From contig NZ_JALDST010000001.1 in the NCBI RefSeq assembly GCF_022747945.1, forward strand, positions 806,001 through 870,000: a stretch of DNA of 64,000 bases, in the 5' to 3' direction. The notes below the pieces were generated by a model. That model was not told where the DNA came from, did no database searches, and was given only the letters and a program-made list of their open reading frames with translations. Below are positions 45,466 through 53,256 of this stretch, piece by piece (position 1 is the stretch's first letter; the number at the start of each line of letters is the position of its first letter). Position numbers and translations under genes: made by a program. This DNA comes from Micromonospora sp. R77 (lineage in GTDB: Bacteria > Actinomycetota > Actinomycetes > Mycobacteriales > Micromonosporaceae).

Positions 45466-46290
45466 CTAGACGGCGAAGCAGTTGGGGCGGACGGTGGCGT
45501 CGGCGAGCACCTGCCGGACCGCCGAGTAGGTGGTGCCGTCGAGGACGAGGCCGAGGTGGCCGACGACCCGCAGCGGGCACCACGCCTGGATGAGCACGTT
45601 GGTCGCGCCGTCGGCGAGGACCGCGTTGTCGACCGGGCGGACCAGCTCGTCCTGCCAGGTCCGGATGGTGCTCCAGCGCACCGTTCCGGGGGTGTCGTCG
45701 CCGCCGTTCAGGTCGCCGAGGAAGCTGGACCCGATGGACATCTGCTGGCAGGCGGGGATGCCGGCGCAGCTGCCCAGGCCGACGAACTTGAGGATGTTGG
45801 CGACGTAGGTGCCGTACTGCGGGCTGCCGAGGCTGAGGTAGTGGTCGACCTTGGCCCCGCCGCCGAGGAACTTGACGTACCAGCGGGAGACGAGGCCGCC
45901 CTCGGAGTGGGTGACCAGGTCCACCTTGGCCGCGCCGGTGCTGGCCCGGACCTGGTCCACGTAGGACGACAGCGCCTTGGCGGACTCGCGGATGTCGCCG
46001 AAGCCGAGGTTGGGCAGTTGGTAGATCCAGACCCGGTAGCCGTCGGCGCGCAGCCGGGCGGCGATCGGCTCGTAGGCGATGGAGACGCCGATCAGGCCGC
46101 CGACGACGATGACGGGGTTGGCGTCCGCGGCGGCGGCGAGTGCCGTGTCGGCGGTGGCGGCGGCGTCGGGCGGGGCGGCGGTGCTGGTGGCGGTGCGGTC
46201 GGCGGTGCGGTCGGCGGCCTGGGCGGCGGTGGCCGGTACGAGCAGGGCGGCGACGACGCCGGTGGCGGCGAGGATCGTTCGGAGCAGCAT
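45466..46290 (-). CDS. Secreted triacylglycerol lipase (LipA/EstA-type alpha/beta hydrolase)
   Basis: A 274-residue exported hydrolase with a signal peptide (LLRTILAATGVVAALLVPAT, AQA cleavage near residue 25) and an Ala/Thr-rich spacer. The fold shows PVIVVGGLIG (oxyanion-hole strand), the nucleophile elbow LVTHSEGGLVSRWYVKFLGG in which the motif is T-H-S-E-G rather than the usual G-H-S-x-G, LSLGSPQYGTYVA, and a late VGHLGLVLD carrying the catalytic His. Four Cys could form two disulfides. ATG 46288-46290 has GGAGG seven bases upstream. Substrate, short- or long-chain esters, unknown. Confidence 0.88.
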   Translation of the reverse strand: MLLRTILAATGVVAALLVPATAAQAADRTADRTATSTAAPPDAAATADTALAAAADANPVIVVGGLIGVSIAYEPIAARLRADGYRVWIYQLPNLGFGDIRESAKALSSYVDQVRASTGAAKVDLVTHSEGGLVSRWYVKFLGGGAKVDHYLSLGSPQYGTYVANILKFVGLGSCAGIPACQQMSIGSSFLGDLNGGDDTPGTVRWSTIRTWQDELVRPVDNAVLADGATNVLIQAWCPLRVVGHLGLVLDGTTYSAVRQVLADATVRPNCFAV

Positions 46291-46508
46291 GGCTGCACCT
46301 CCGGTGGGAGGTACCCGGGGGGCCCGGGACGGGGCGGGTGGGGGATCCGATCGATCGGTGGCACGATCATGCGTGGTGCGTTTCACACCCGTCAATGAAA
46401 AGTTACGCGCGGGTAACAAGAAGTCGCGCGGTATGCGTCTTCCGGCATACCGGGCGGACGGCGCGGGGCCGGGCGCGTCCCCGCCCGACCCCCGCGCTGA
46501 CCTGCGAC
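46291..46508. other. Spacer between EACC1-like gene and lipase
   Basis: About 220 bases without a gene. An AT-richer part (46375-46445) presumably holds the lipase promoter. No operator could be defined. Confidence 0.3.
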
Positions 46509-46895
46509 TCAGGCCGCCCCGTCGGCCCCGTTCCCGCCCGCCTCGCGCAGCGCCCGGGTGGCCTGCGCCAGCAGCGCCGCCGGATCGGTCCGGCCGTTGA
46601 CCTGGAGTTCCACCTCGCCGTCGGCGCTCTGCACCCGGATGCTCACCTCGGTACGCTGCTGATCCACCCAGCTCTGCACCAGGTTGAACAGTCCGGGCAG
46701 CAGGCCCTGCGCCACCACCGCGATGATCACCGCGTCGCTGAAGCCGGGGCGACCGCCGGTGGCGGCCGGGTCCCGCACCGTGGCCCGGAACTCCGGCCGT
46801 CGGTGCAGCCAGGGCAGCAGCCCGACCTGGACCGGTCGGGTGACGCGGGGGGTCAGCACCAGCCGGACGGGCCGGCCGGGGGACGGATCGGTCAC
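46509..46895 (-). CDS. EACC1-like (effector-associated constant component 1) protein
   Basis: A 128-residue protein whose pattern fits the EACC1 family: a first strand region (VRLVLTPRVTRPVQVGLLPW), a helix LHRRPEFRATVRDP, a central hydrophobic helix AVIIAVVAQGLLPGLFNLVQ that may insert in the membrane, and the hallmark C-terminal strands SWVDQQRTEVSIRVQSADG, then VELQVNGRTDPAALLAQATR. EACC1 proteins are constant partners in predicted actinobacterial conflict systems, beside peptidase-type effectors. Here the gene directly follows the M48 protease. GTG 46893-46895 is chosen because GGAG lies six bases upstream; GTG 46907 is an alternative that abuts the protease stop. Assignment is from pattern memory and should be tested. 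Confidence 0.6.
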   Translation of the reverse strand: MTDPSPGRPVRLVLTPRVTRPVQVGLLPWLHRRPEFRATVRDPAATGGRPGFSDAVIIAVVAQGLLPGLFNLVQSWVDQQRTEVSIRVQSADGEVELQVNGRTDPAALLAQATRALREAGGNGADGAA

Positions 46896-46907
46896 TCGGT
46901 TCTCCAC

Positions 46908-49190
46908 TCACTCGTCGCCGGGCAGGAAGGTCAGCGTGCCGTCGACCACCGACAGCACCCCGCTGACGCCGAAGGTCTCGTCGTCGGTGAACGGCGTGCT
47001 GCCACCGAAGTAGTCGGTGGTGGTGCCGGTCGCCCGGGCCGACCCCTGGGCGTCGTAGGGCGTCGCCACCCGGGCCGTGGTGGGCCCGGTCAGGGTCAGC
47101 TCGATCGTCGGGTACTCGGTGATCTTCCAGGCGATCTTCTTCACCGTGCTGCCGTTGTAGTAGCGGAACGGGCAGCCCTCCGGCGCGGCGACCCGCTTCG
47201 CGGCGCAGCCGTCCAGGTAGCGCCGCACGCTCTCCTCCGCGGTCCGCCGGGCGTCCGGCGTGAGCGTCGGGACCAGCTCCGCGCTCCCCACGCTCTCCTG
47301 CCCGGGTACGACCACCACCGGCTGCGCCGGCGTCTCGCTGAGCGCGTTGCGCCGACCGTCCACCGTGTACGCCCCGGGCAGCAGCGGCACGCTGACGCCC
47401 GCGTCCCCGCCGGCCGGCACCGCAACCCCGTTGACGGTCAGACCGGGCTGCCCGTCGGGGAGCTGGAACGTCGCGGGCCCGGCGACGATGCGCCACTCGT
47501 GGAACAGCCCGAGGGTCGCCGACTCCTGGCGTTCCAGCGGCAGCTCGGCATCGAGCCGCCGGCCGGCCAGCTGGAAGGAGACCTTGGCGACGGCCTTGTC
47601 GCCGGTGCGGTCGATCGACCGCACGTCCACGTCGGTGGGTGGCTGGTAGCCCTTCGCCTCGACCATCCGGGCGAGCAGGTCGTCCGCCCCGGCCGCCGCC
47701 CGGGCACCCGGGGTGAGCTGTTCCAGCGCGGCCCGCGCGTCGTGGTCGGCGAGCGCCTCGAAGTAGCTGTCGACCACCGCCCCGGGGCGGAACAGCGCCC
47801 ACTGCGCCACCCCGAGCACCCCGGTGCCGACGCAGCAGACCAGCATCACCACGCCCGCCACCAGCCAGGACCGCGGGGTGCCGAGCCCGCCGGGCGGGCC
47901 GAACAGCTGCGCGGCGGTGACCGGGGCGACCGGCTCACCGGCGTCGGCCGGGTCGTCGGCGTGGGCCCGGTCGTCGGCGTGCACCGGGTCCGGGGCGGCG
48001 GCCAGCCGGTCCAGCCGGTCCAGCCGCAGCTCCGACGGGGGGTGGGTGGCGCAGACCGCCTCGTCCCAGCCGCTGCGACCGCTCTCGAACGACTTGCGCC
48101 GCTCCAGCATGTCCCGCATGCCCCGGGTGTGCCCGGCGAGTACGGCACCGGCGTCGGCGCGGTACTCGGCGGCGCGGACGTCCCGGGAGTGCAGCGGCAG
48201 CACCACGTACTTCATGGTGAGCAGCACCGGCCAGAATACGACGAACACCACGAAGTTGGTGGCCGGGTGCGGGAAGGTCCGCATCAGCCAGGTGGGCACC
48301 GCGTGCACCAGCACCAGCGGCAGCGCGACGCCCCGGACGAAGGCGCTGGTCACCTCGTCCCCGGTGCGCCAGTGCACCAGCTCGTGGCTGAGCAGCGCGG
48401 CGACGTCCTCGTCGGACTCGGTGAGCAGGCTGGTGGTGACCACCACGTGCCGGGCGTACGCGCGGGCGTTGGTCAGCACCGGGTCGTCCTCGATGAGCAG
48501 CCGGGGCACGCCCGGCAGGCCGAGGCGGCGCGCGCACTCGTGCAGGATCGGCCGGAGCCGCTCGGCCTCGCGGCGGCTGAGCCGGCGCGCCCCGGAGACG
48601 GCGAGCAGCCGGGGCTCCAGCAGCACCCGGTAGAGGGTGTAGAGCACGCCGGTCAGCACGGCGGCGGCGACCACTCCGGCGAGGCCGGTCAGCAGGTTGG
48701 CCGGTTCGTCGAAGGCGTCCCGCCAGGGCAGCACGAGCACGGCCAGGATGCCGCCCAGGAAGCCCGCGACGAAGAAGAGGAAGCCGCCGACGAGACCGCC
48801 GGACCGGTTCAGGAAGGCGTCGAGCAGCGCGCCGACCAGGGGCGCGTCGCGCAGCTCGGGCGGGACGGCGTCGCTGAGCCGGGTGCCGCCGAGGAAGAGG
48901 CCGGTGCCGCCCAGGAGGAGCCCGCCCCAGACCGCCGCGAGCAGCGCGACCGGCAGGTAGAACCAGGTGGCCACGAACGCGCCCAGCACGCCCCGCCAGT
49001 CCCGCAGGATGCCGGCGCGCAGCCACACCCAGGCGTTCGGATAGCCGGGGGGACGGTCCGCGAAGCCGGTGCGGCTGCCGTGGTGCGGCGGGTCGCCGAC
49101 GTGGGCGTCCGGATCGGCGGCCGGGCCGGGTCCGGGCTGCGGTTCCTCGACCGCCGGTCGCACCTGCGGATCGGGGTGCGGATCGCTCAC
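46908..49190 (-). CDS. Membrane M48-family metalloprotease with C-terminal extracytoplasmic domains
   Basis: A 760-residue membrane protein. After a Pro/Asp-rich N-terminal tail of about 45 residues come several hydrophobic segments (AFVATWFYLPVALLAAVWGG; LVGGFLFFVAGFLGGILAVL; AVLTGVLYTLYRVLL). The zinc protease core has HELVHW (HExxH near residues 268-272) and a downstream RAAEYRADAGAV with the third ligand Glu, followed by a helix pair, as in HtpX/Ste24 proteases. After another membrane helix (WLVAGVVMLVCCVGTGVLGV) lie about 300 residues that start AVVDSYFEALADHDARAALE (NTF2/DUF4878-like) and continue as a beta-rich part with Cys pairs. It resembles a stress- or signal-controlled protease. 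GTG 49188-49190 has GGAG six bases upstream. The EACC1-like gene begins at its stop. Confidence 0.82.
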   Translation of the reverse strand: MSDPHPDPQVRPAVEEPQPGPGPAADPDAHVGDPPHHGSRTGFADRPPGYPNAWVWLRAGILRDWRGVLGAFVATWFYLPVALLAAVWGGLLLGGTGLFLGGTRLSDAVPPELRDAPLVGALLDAFLNRSGGLVGGFLFFVAGFLGGILAVLVLPWRDAFDEPANLLTGLAGVVAAAVLTGVLYTLYRVLLEPRLLAVSGARRLSRREAERLRPILHECARRLGLPGVPRLLIEDDPVLTNARAYARHVVVTTSLLTESDEDVAALLSHELVHWRTGDEVTSAFVRGVALPLVLVHAVPTWLMRTFPHPATNFVVFVVFWPVLLTMKYVVLPLHSRDVRAAEYRADAGAVLAGHTRGMRDMLERRKSFESGRSGWDEAVCATHPPSELRLDRLDRLAAAPDPVHADDRAHADDPADAGEPVAPVTAAQLFGPPGGLGTPRSWLVAGVVMLVCCVGTGVLGVAQWALFRPGAVVDSYFEALADHDARAALEQLTPGARAAAGADDLLARMVEAKGYQPPTDVDVRSIDRTGDKAVAKVSFQLAGRRLDAELPLERQESATLGLFHEWRIVAGPATFQLPDGQPGLTVNGVAVPAGGDAGVSVPLLPGAYTVDGRRNALSETPAQPVVVVPGQESVGSAELVPTLTPDARRTAEESVRRYLDGCAAKRVAAPEGCPFRYYNGSTVKKIAWKITEYPTIELTLTGPTTARVATPYDAQGSARATGTTTDYFGGSTPFTDDETFGVSGVLSVVDGTLTFLPGDE

Positions 49191-49543
49191 GGAGGGCTCC
49201 TCGGCTCGGTCGCCGCCCGGCGGTGGACGGCACGGTGCACGGGCACGGCGAATCGGACGGGCGGCGGTGCCGACCGTCGGAGAACGTGCGCAGGGAACGG
49301 GGGTCGAACTCCGGTTCACCGAATTCGACGTCGGGGGACATTACCGTCAGCGAATGGATCACGCCAGTGCGTTCCGGCCCGTGGCCGGTTTGCCGGAGGC
49401 AGATCCGCTGGTGCGGGGCGGACTGTCGGATAACCGTCTCGCCGCGCGGGCCGCAGGGGGCATGCCGTCGGCGGCCCCGGACCTCACCCCGGCAGGCCGG
49501 TACGGATCGGCAGGCGGACTGCCCGGCATGCGCCCGGGCGGCC
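49191..49543. other. Spacer between M48 protease and tandem repeats
   Basis: About 350 bases with no supportable gene. Short C-rich and G-rich stretches but no clear promoter; the M48 protease promoter should lie in the left half. An AT-richer patch near 49315-49360 is a candidate. Confidence 0.3.
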
Positions 49544-49651
49544 GTCAGGACGCCTGGCGTGCGGGCCGTTCGTCAGGACGCGTGCGCGCCCGGCCGGTCG
49601 CAGGACGCCAGGCGGACGGGGCGGTCGTCAGGACGCCTGGCGGACGGGCCG
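49544..49651. repeat. Four imperfect tandem copies of the 3' end of the XRE gene
   Basis: Units of 25-28 bases built on GTCAGGACGCCTGGCG: 49544-49571, 49572-49596, 49597-49623 and 49624-49651. The last unit contains the stop and last codons (..PVRQAS) of the XRE gene; the others lie beyond the stop. This indicates repeated duplication or slippage of the gene's tail, so the C-terminus may vary between strains. Confidence 0.65.
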
Positions 49652-49894
49652 GTCGGCCAGCCAGACGTCGGCCAGGTCGCCGAGGGGCACGCCGAGGGCC
49701 TGACTGAGGCAGACCACGGTGCCGAACGCCGGTGCGGGCAGCCGGCCCGCCTCGATCTTGCGCAGCGTCTCCGGGGAGATGCCGGCCGCCAGGGCCACCT
49801 CGGTGAGGCTGCGGCCGGCCCGCGCGGCGCGGAGGGCGACGCCGAGGCGCTGACCTGCGGCGATCTGCGCGGGGGTGAGTGGTTGGCGCACCAT
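49628..49894 (-). CDS. Small XRE-family helix-turn-helix regulator
   Basis: An 88-residue regulator: LTPAQIAAGQRLGVALRAAR, AGRSLTEVALAAGISPETLR, KIEAGRLPAPAFGTVVCLSQ, ALGVPLGDLADVWL. This is a complete XRE helix-turn-helix with nothing else. It is divergent from the methionine aminopeptidase gene 74 bases away, with a perfect palindrome between, so it probably controls that gene and itself. Its 3' end is part of a tandem repeat. No strong ribosome-binding site before ATG 49892-49894. Confidence 0.85.
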   Translation of the reverse strand: MVRQPLTPAQIAAGQRLGVALRAARAGRSLTEVALAAGISPETLRKIEAGRLPAPAFGTVVCLSQALGVPLGDLADVWLADRPVRQAS

Positions 49895-49932
49895 GCCAGC
49901 AGGATAGCCCGTCGGCGCCGCTCGGCGGACGT

Positions 49933-49946
49933 GGTATAAAAATACC
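49933..49946. promoter_or_regulatory. Perfect palindrome GGTATAAAAATACC between XRE and map genes
   Basis: A 14-bp inverted repeat (GGTAT-AAAA-ATACC), strikingly AT-rich in a 73% GC setting, 38 bases from the XRE start and 22 from the aminopeptidase start. It overlaps a TATAAA/TATTTT stretch usable as -10 box, so a bound repressor would block the promoter. Very likely the XRE operator. Confidence 0.65.
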
Positions 49947-49967
49947 GCATCGGAGAGGGAGGCTGTC

Positions 49968-50765
49968 ATGATCGAACTGAAGTCCACCGAGGAGATCGAC
50001 CGGATGGCGGTGGCCGGCCGGTTCGTCGGTGAACTGCTCGCCGAGCTGACCGGGGTCGCCGCCGTCGGCGTCAACCTGATGGACCTGGAACATCACGCCC
50101 GCCGCCGGATCGCCGAGCGTGGCGCCGAATCCTGCTACTGGGACTACGCCCCGTCGTTCGGCCGCGGCCCGTTCCGCAACGTGCTCTGCCTGTCGGTCAA
50201 CGACGCGGTGCTGCACGGCCTGCCGCACGACTACGTGCTGCGCGACGGTGATCTGCTCAGCATCGACATGGCGGTCGGCATCGACGGCTGGGTCGCCGAC
50301 TCCGCACTGTCGGTCGTCGTCGGCACCCCCGACCCGGCCGACCTGAAGCTGATCGAGGCCACCGAGGTCGCCCTGGCCGCCGCCATCGCCGCCGCCCAGC
50401 CCGGCGGCCGGCTCGGCGACATCTCCGCCGCGATCGGCGAGGTCGCCCACTCCTACGGCTACGGCGTCAACGCCGAGTTCGGCGGCCACGGCATCGGCCG
50501 CACCATGCACGAGGACCCGCACGTGTCCAACTCCGGGCGCACCGGCCGGGGCATGAAACTCCACCCCGGCCTCACCATCGCCATCGAGCCGTGGTTCTGC
50601 CGGACCACCGACAAGATCCGGGTGGACGAGGACGGCTGGACGATCCGCTCCGCCGACGGCTCCCGCACCGCCCACTCCGAACACACCGTCGCCATCACGG
50701 CCGCCGGCCCGCAGGTGCTGACCGGCCGCCCGGGCTCGGCCGACGGGCAACCCACCGCCGCCTGA
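49968..50765 (+). CDS. map: Type I methionine aminopeptidase (additional copy)
   Basis: A 265-residue methionine aminopeptidase that removes N-terminal Met from new proteins. The metal ligands are present: Asp in LLSIDMAVGIDGWVADSALS (two Asp), His in GGHGIGRTMHEDPHVSN, Glu in LTIAIEPWF and Glu in RTAHSEHTVAI. The substrate-pocket histidine is HGLPHDYVL. It lies away from the ribosomal-protein locus where the housekeeping map normally sits and is divergent from an XRE regulator, so it is probably a second, regulated copy. GGAGAGGGAGG precedes ATG 49968. Confidence 0.9.
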   Translation: MIELKSTEEIDRMAVAGRFVGELLAELTGVAAVGVNLMDLEHHARRRIAERGAESCYWDYAPSFGRGPFRNVLCLSVNDAVLHGLPHDYVLRDGDLLSIDMAVGIDGWVADSALSVVVGTPDPADLKLIEATEVALAAAIAAAQPGGRLGDISAAIGEVAHSYGYGVNAEFGGHGIGRTMHEDPHVSNSGRTGRGMKLHPGLTIAIEPWFCRTTDKIRVDEDGWTIRSADGSRTAHSEHTVAITAAGPQVLTGRPGSADGQPTAA

Positions 50766-50826
50766 GTCGGCCCTCCCGGCCGGCCCACGCCGTGGTCGAG
50801 CAGGCGCGGCGCGGGTCGGTGGCGGG

Positions 50827-51090
50827 TCAACTGCCCAGGGCCTGCACCTTGGCGATGGTCTCCTGGACGTGCTGCTTCGCGGGTTCGCCGCCCTGCACGG
50901 CCTGGTTGAGCGCCTGCCGGTAGCCGTCGATCACCCCGATCAGCGGTCCCGCCGCGACCCCTTCGAGGGCCCCGGCGACCAGTGCCCGCGCCTCGGCGGC
51001 GTCCTGCGCGGCGGCGGCCGTCTTGGCCTTCGCCTCGTCCAGCTTCTGGGCCGCCGCCGCCAGCCTCGCGATGATCTGCGCCGCGCTCAC
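50827..51090 (-). CDS. DUF6244-family small alpha-helical protein
   Basis: An 87-residue, Ala/Glu/Lys-rich helical protein: SAAQIIARLAAAAQKLDEAK, AKTAAAAQDAAEARALVAGA, LIGVIDGYRQALNQAVQGGE. It matches the DUF6244 pattern, small coiled-coil proteins common in Micromonosporaceae and reminiscent of WXG100-like helices but without W-x-G. GTG 51088-51090 is preceded by GGGGGAGGG. Function unknown. Confidence 0.75.
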   Translation of the reverse strand: MSAAQIIARLAAAAQKLDEAKAKTAAAAQDAAEARALVAGALEGVAAGPLIGVIDGYRQALNQAVQGGEPAKQHVQETIAKVQALGS

Positions 51091-51171
51091 GCGCCCTCCC
51101 CCGGTCGTCCACTCCGGCCAGAGCAGGCCGACGCAGAGATCCTGACACGGAACGGCACCGGCGGGCACCTG

Positions 51172-52074
51172 TCAGTCGGGGTCGAGCAGGGCGACGAGGC
51201 GGCGTACGGCCGGGTTGGTGGTGTCGTGCCGCCAGGCCAGGGCGATGTCGACGGTCGGGACGGGGGCGGTGAAGCGACGCAGGCGTACCCCGGGCACCTT
51301 CAGGGCGCGGGCGCGGCCGGCCGGCACGGCCGCGACCACGTCGCCACCGGCCACCGCGCGCAGCAACTGCTCGTCGTCGGGCTCCTGCCGGACCAGGTGG
51401 AACCCGCCGTCGGGCCAGACCTGGGCGATGGTCCGGTCGAACATGCCGGGGCCGTTCTCCCGGGGCCACATCACCGCGGGCAGGCCGACCACCTCGGTCC
51501 GGTGCACCCGCCGCCGGCCGGCGGCGAGCGGGTGCCCCGCCGGCACCGCCAGCAGCAGTTCCTCGGCGTCGACGGTCCGGCAGGTCAGGCCGGGCTCCGG
51601 CACCGGCGGGCGGACGAAGGCCACGTCCAGGCGGCCGGCGAGCAGCCCGGCGACGTTCGGCGCGGTCCAGCCCGTCTCGGCGACCAGCTCCACCTCCGGA
51701 TGCCGCTCCCGGAAGCGGGCGACCAGCGCGTCGACCCGACCACCCCGGGCCGAGCGGGTGTACGCGAGCCGCAGCCGACCCCCGCGTCCACCGACCAGGT
51801 CGCGGATCCGGGCGGTGGCGGCGTCCACGTCGGCGAGCAGCCGGCGGGCCTCGGCGGCGACCTGCTCCCCCACCCCGGTCAGCGCGCAGCCGTGGCTGTC
51901 GCGGTGCAGCAGCGGCACCCCGAGCTGCCGTTCCAGCGCCCGGATCTGCTGGCTGAGCGCCGGTTGGGCGATCCGCAGCCGGGCGGCGGCGCGGGTGAAG
52001 TGCAGTTCCTCGGCGAGCACCACGAAGTACCGCCACCGGCGCAGGTCGTCCCGGCCGGGATCGGACGCAGCCAT
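51172..52074 (-). CDS. LysR-family transcriptional regulator
   Basis: A 300-residue LysR regulator. The N-terminal winged helix reads RRWRYFVVLAEELHFTRAAA then RLRIAQPALSQQIRALERQL (residues 10-48), followed by the linker helix and a periplasmic-binding-like sensor domain (LRLAYTRSARGG, VAFVRPPVPEPGL, LLLAVPAGHPLA). The pattern is near the HcaR/BenM/CatM group that respond to aromatic acids. A perfect palindrome directly upstream looks like its autoregulatory site. The divergent gene is a D-amino-acid-oxidase-like enzyme, a likely target. Confidence 0.92.
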   Translation of the reverse strand: MAASDPGRDDLRRWRYFVVLAEELHFTRAAARLRIAQPALSQQIRALERQLGVPLLHRDSHGCALTGVGEQVAAEARRLLADVDAATARIRDLVGGRGGRLRLAYTRSARGGRVDALVARFRERHPEVELVAETGWTAPNVAGLLAGRLDVAFVRPPVPEPGLTCRTVDAEELLLAVPAGHPLAAGRRRVHRTEVVGLPAVMWPRENGPGMFDRTIAQVWPDGGFHLVRQEPDDEQLLRAVAGGDVVAAVPAGRARALKVPGVRLRRFTAPVPTVDIALAWRHDTTNPAVRRLVALLDPD

Positions 52075-52083
52075 GCGGCGAGC

Positions 52084-52098
52084 ATAAGCCCGGCTTAT
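52084..52098. promoter_or_regulatory. LysR operator-like palindrome ATAAGCCCGGCTTAT
   Basis: A 15-bp perfect inverted repeat (ATAAGCC-C-GGCTTAT), nine bases before the LysR start. It has the T-N11-A type symmetry of LysR-binding sites. Its closeness to the start suggests autorepression and a leaderless LysR transcript. Confidence 0.6.
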
Positions 52099-52200
52099 CG
52101 CCACCGACGGATTCCGTCTTGGACGCCGGCCGCCCGGCGGCGACACGCTCGGAGTCCGGCCGCCCGCTCCGGGGCGGCCCCGGAGGTGGGGAGACCGGCG

Positions 52201-53173
52201 ATGCGCAGACGAGCGGACGTGCTGGTGGTGGGGGGCGGAATCATCGGGCTGACGGCGGCGGTGCGGCTGCGGGAACGGGGTGCCCGGGTCGACCTGCTCG
52301 CCGCCGACGACCCGGCGGAGACCGTGTCGGCGGTGGCCGCCGCGGTCTGGTATCCCACCCACACCGAGGCGGACCCCCGGGTGCTGCGCTGGGCCACCGA
52401 CACCCACACCGAGCTGACCCGGCAGGCGGCGGCCGGCGTGCCCGGGGTGGTGGCCCGACCGACCCGGATGCTGCTGCGCCGCCCGTGGGACGGCCCGCCG
52501 TGGTGGGCGGCGGCGACCGGCGACCTGACCGTCCGACCCGGCGAGGCACCCTGGGCGGCCGAGCTGCGGTTCACCGCGCCCACCGTGGAGATGCTGCCCT
52601 ACCTGGGCTGGCTGCGGGACCGGTTCACCAGCGCCGGTGGCCGGGTGCTGCGTGACCGGCTGGCCCGGCTCACCGACGGCTTCGCGCTGGCCCGGACGGT
52701 GGTCAACGCCACCGGCCTGGCCGCCGGCCGGCTCGCCGACGACCCGGCCGTGCACCCGGTACGCGGACAGCTCGTGCTGGTCGCCAACCCGGGCCTGACC
52801 ACCTCGGTCCGCGACGAGGAGAACCCGGCGGGCATCACCTACGTGCACCCGCGCCGGCACGACGTGGTGCTCGGCGGCACCTTCGAGGCCGGCGAGTGGG
52901 ACACCCGACCCGATCCGGGCGTGTCGGCGGCGATCCGGGCCCGCTGCGTGGCGCTGGTGCCGGAGCTGGCCGACGCGCCGGTGCGCGGCGAGCGGGTCGG
53001 ACTGCGGCCGGCCCGGCACGGCGGGCTCCCGGGTCGAGGCGGTGGCCGGGGACGCGCCGGGGCGGCGGCTGGTGCACGCGTACGGGCACGGGGGCGCGGG
53101 CGTCACGCTGGCCTGGGGCTGCGCCGACGAGGTGGCGATGCTCGCGCTCGACGGGGCGAGTCTCGATCGCTGA
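52201..53173 (+). pseudogene. D-amino-acid-oxidase-like FAD enzyme, frameshifted near the 3' end
   Basis: About 323 residues if the frame is mended. The N-terminus has the FAD-binding motif ADVLVVGGGIIGLTAAVRLR (GxGxxG). Further family features: AVAAAVWYPTHTEADPRVLR, FTAPTVEMLPYLGWLRDRF, VVNATGLAAG, and after the shift RRLVHAYGHGGAGVTLAWGC, the classic DAO ending. The frame breaks near 53027-53030, where a CCC run seems to have one extra base; correcting it gives a stop at 53171. Genuine D-amino-acid oxidases oxidise D-amino acids to keto acids with H2O2; the specificity here is not known. It is divergent from the LysR gene. Confidence 0.75.
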
Positions 53174-53256
53174 TCGTCGTCCGGGACTGTCAGCCGCACC
53201 GTGCGGGCCCACGGCTTCGCCCGTAGGCACCTCCCGCAGTCGGTCATGAGGGTAGG

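Noticed and set aside
49544..49651. CRISPR array
   Set aside because: The repeats are adjacent without spacers and overlap a coding tail.
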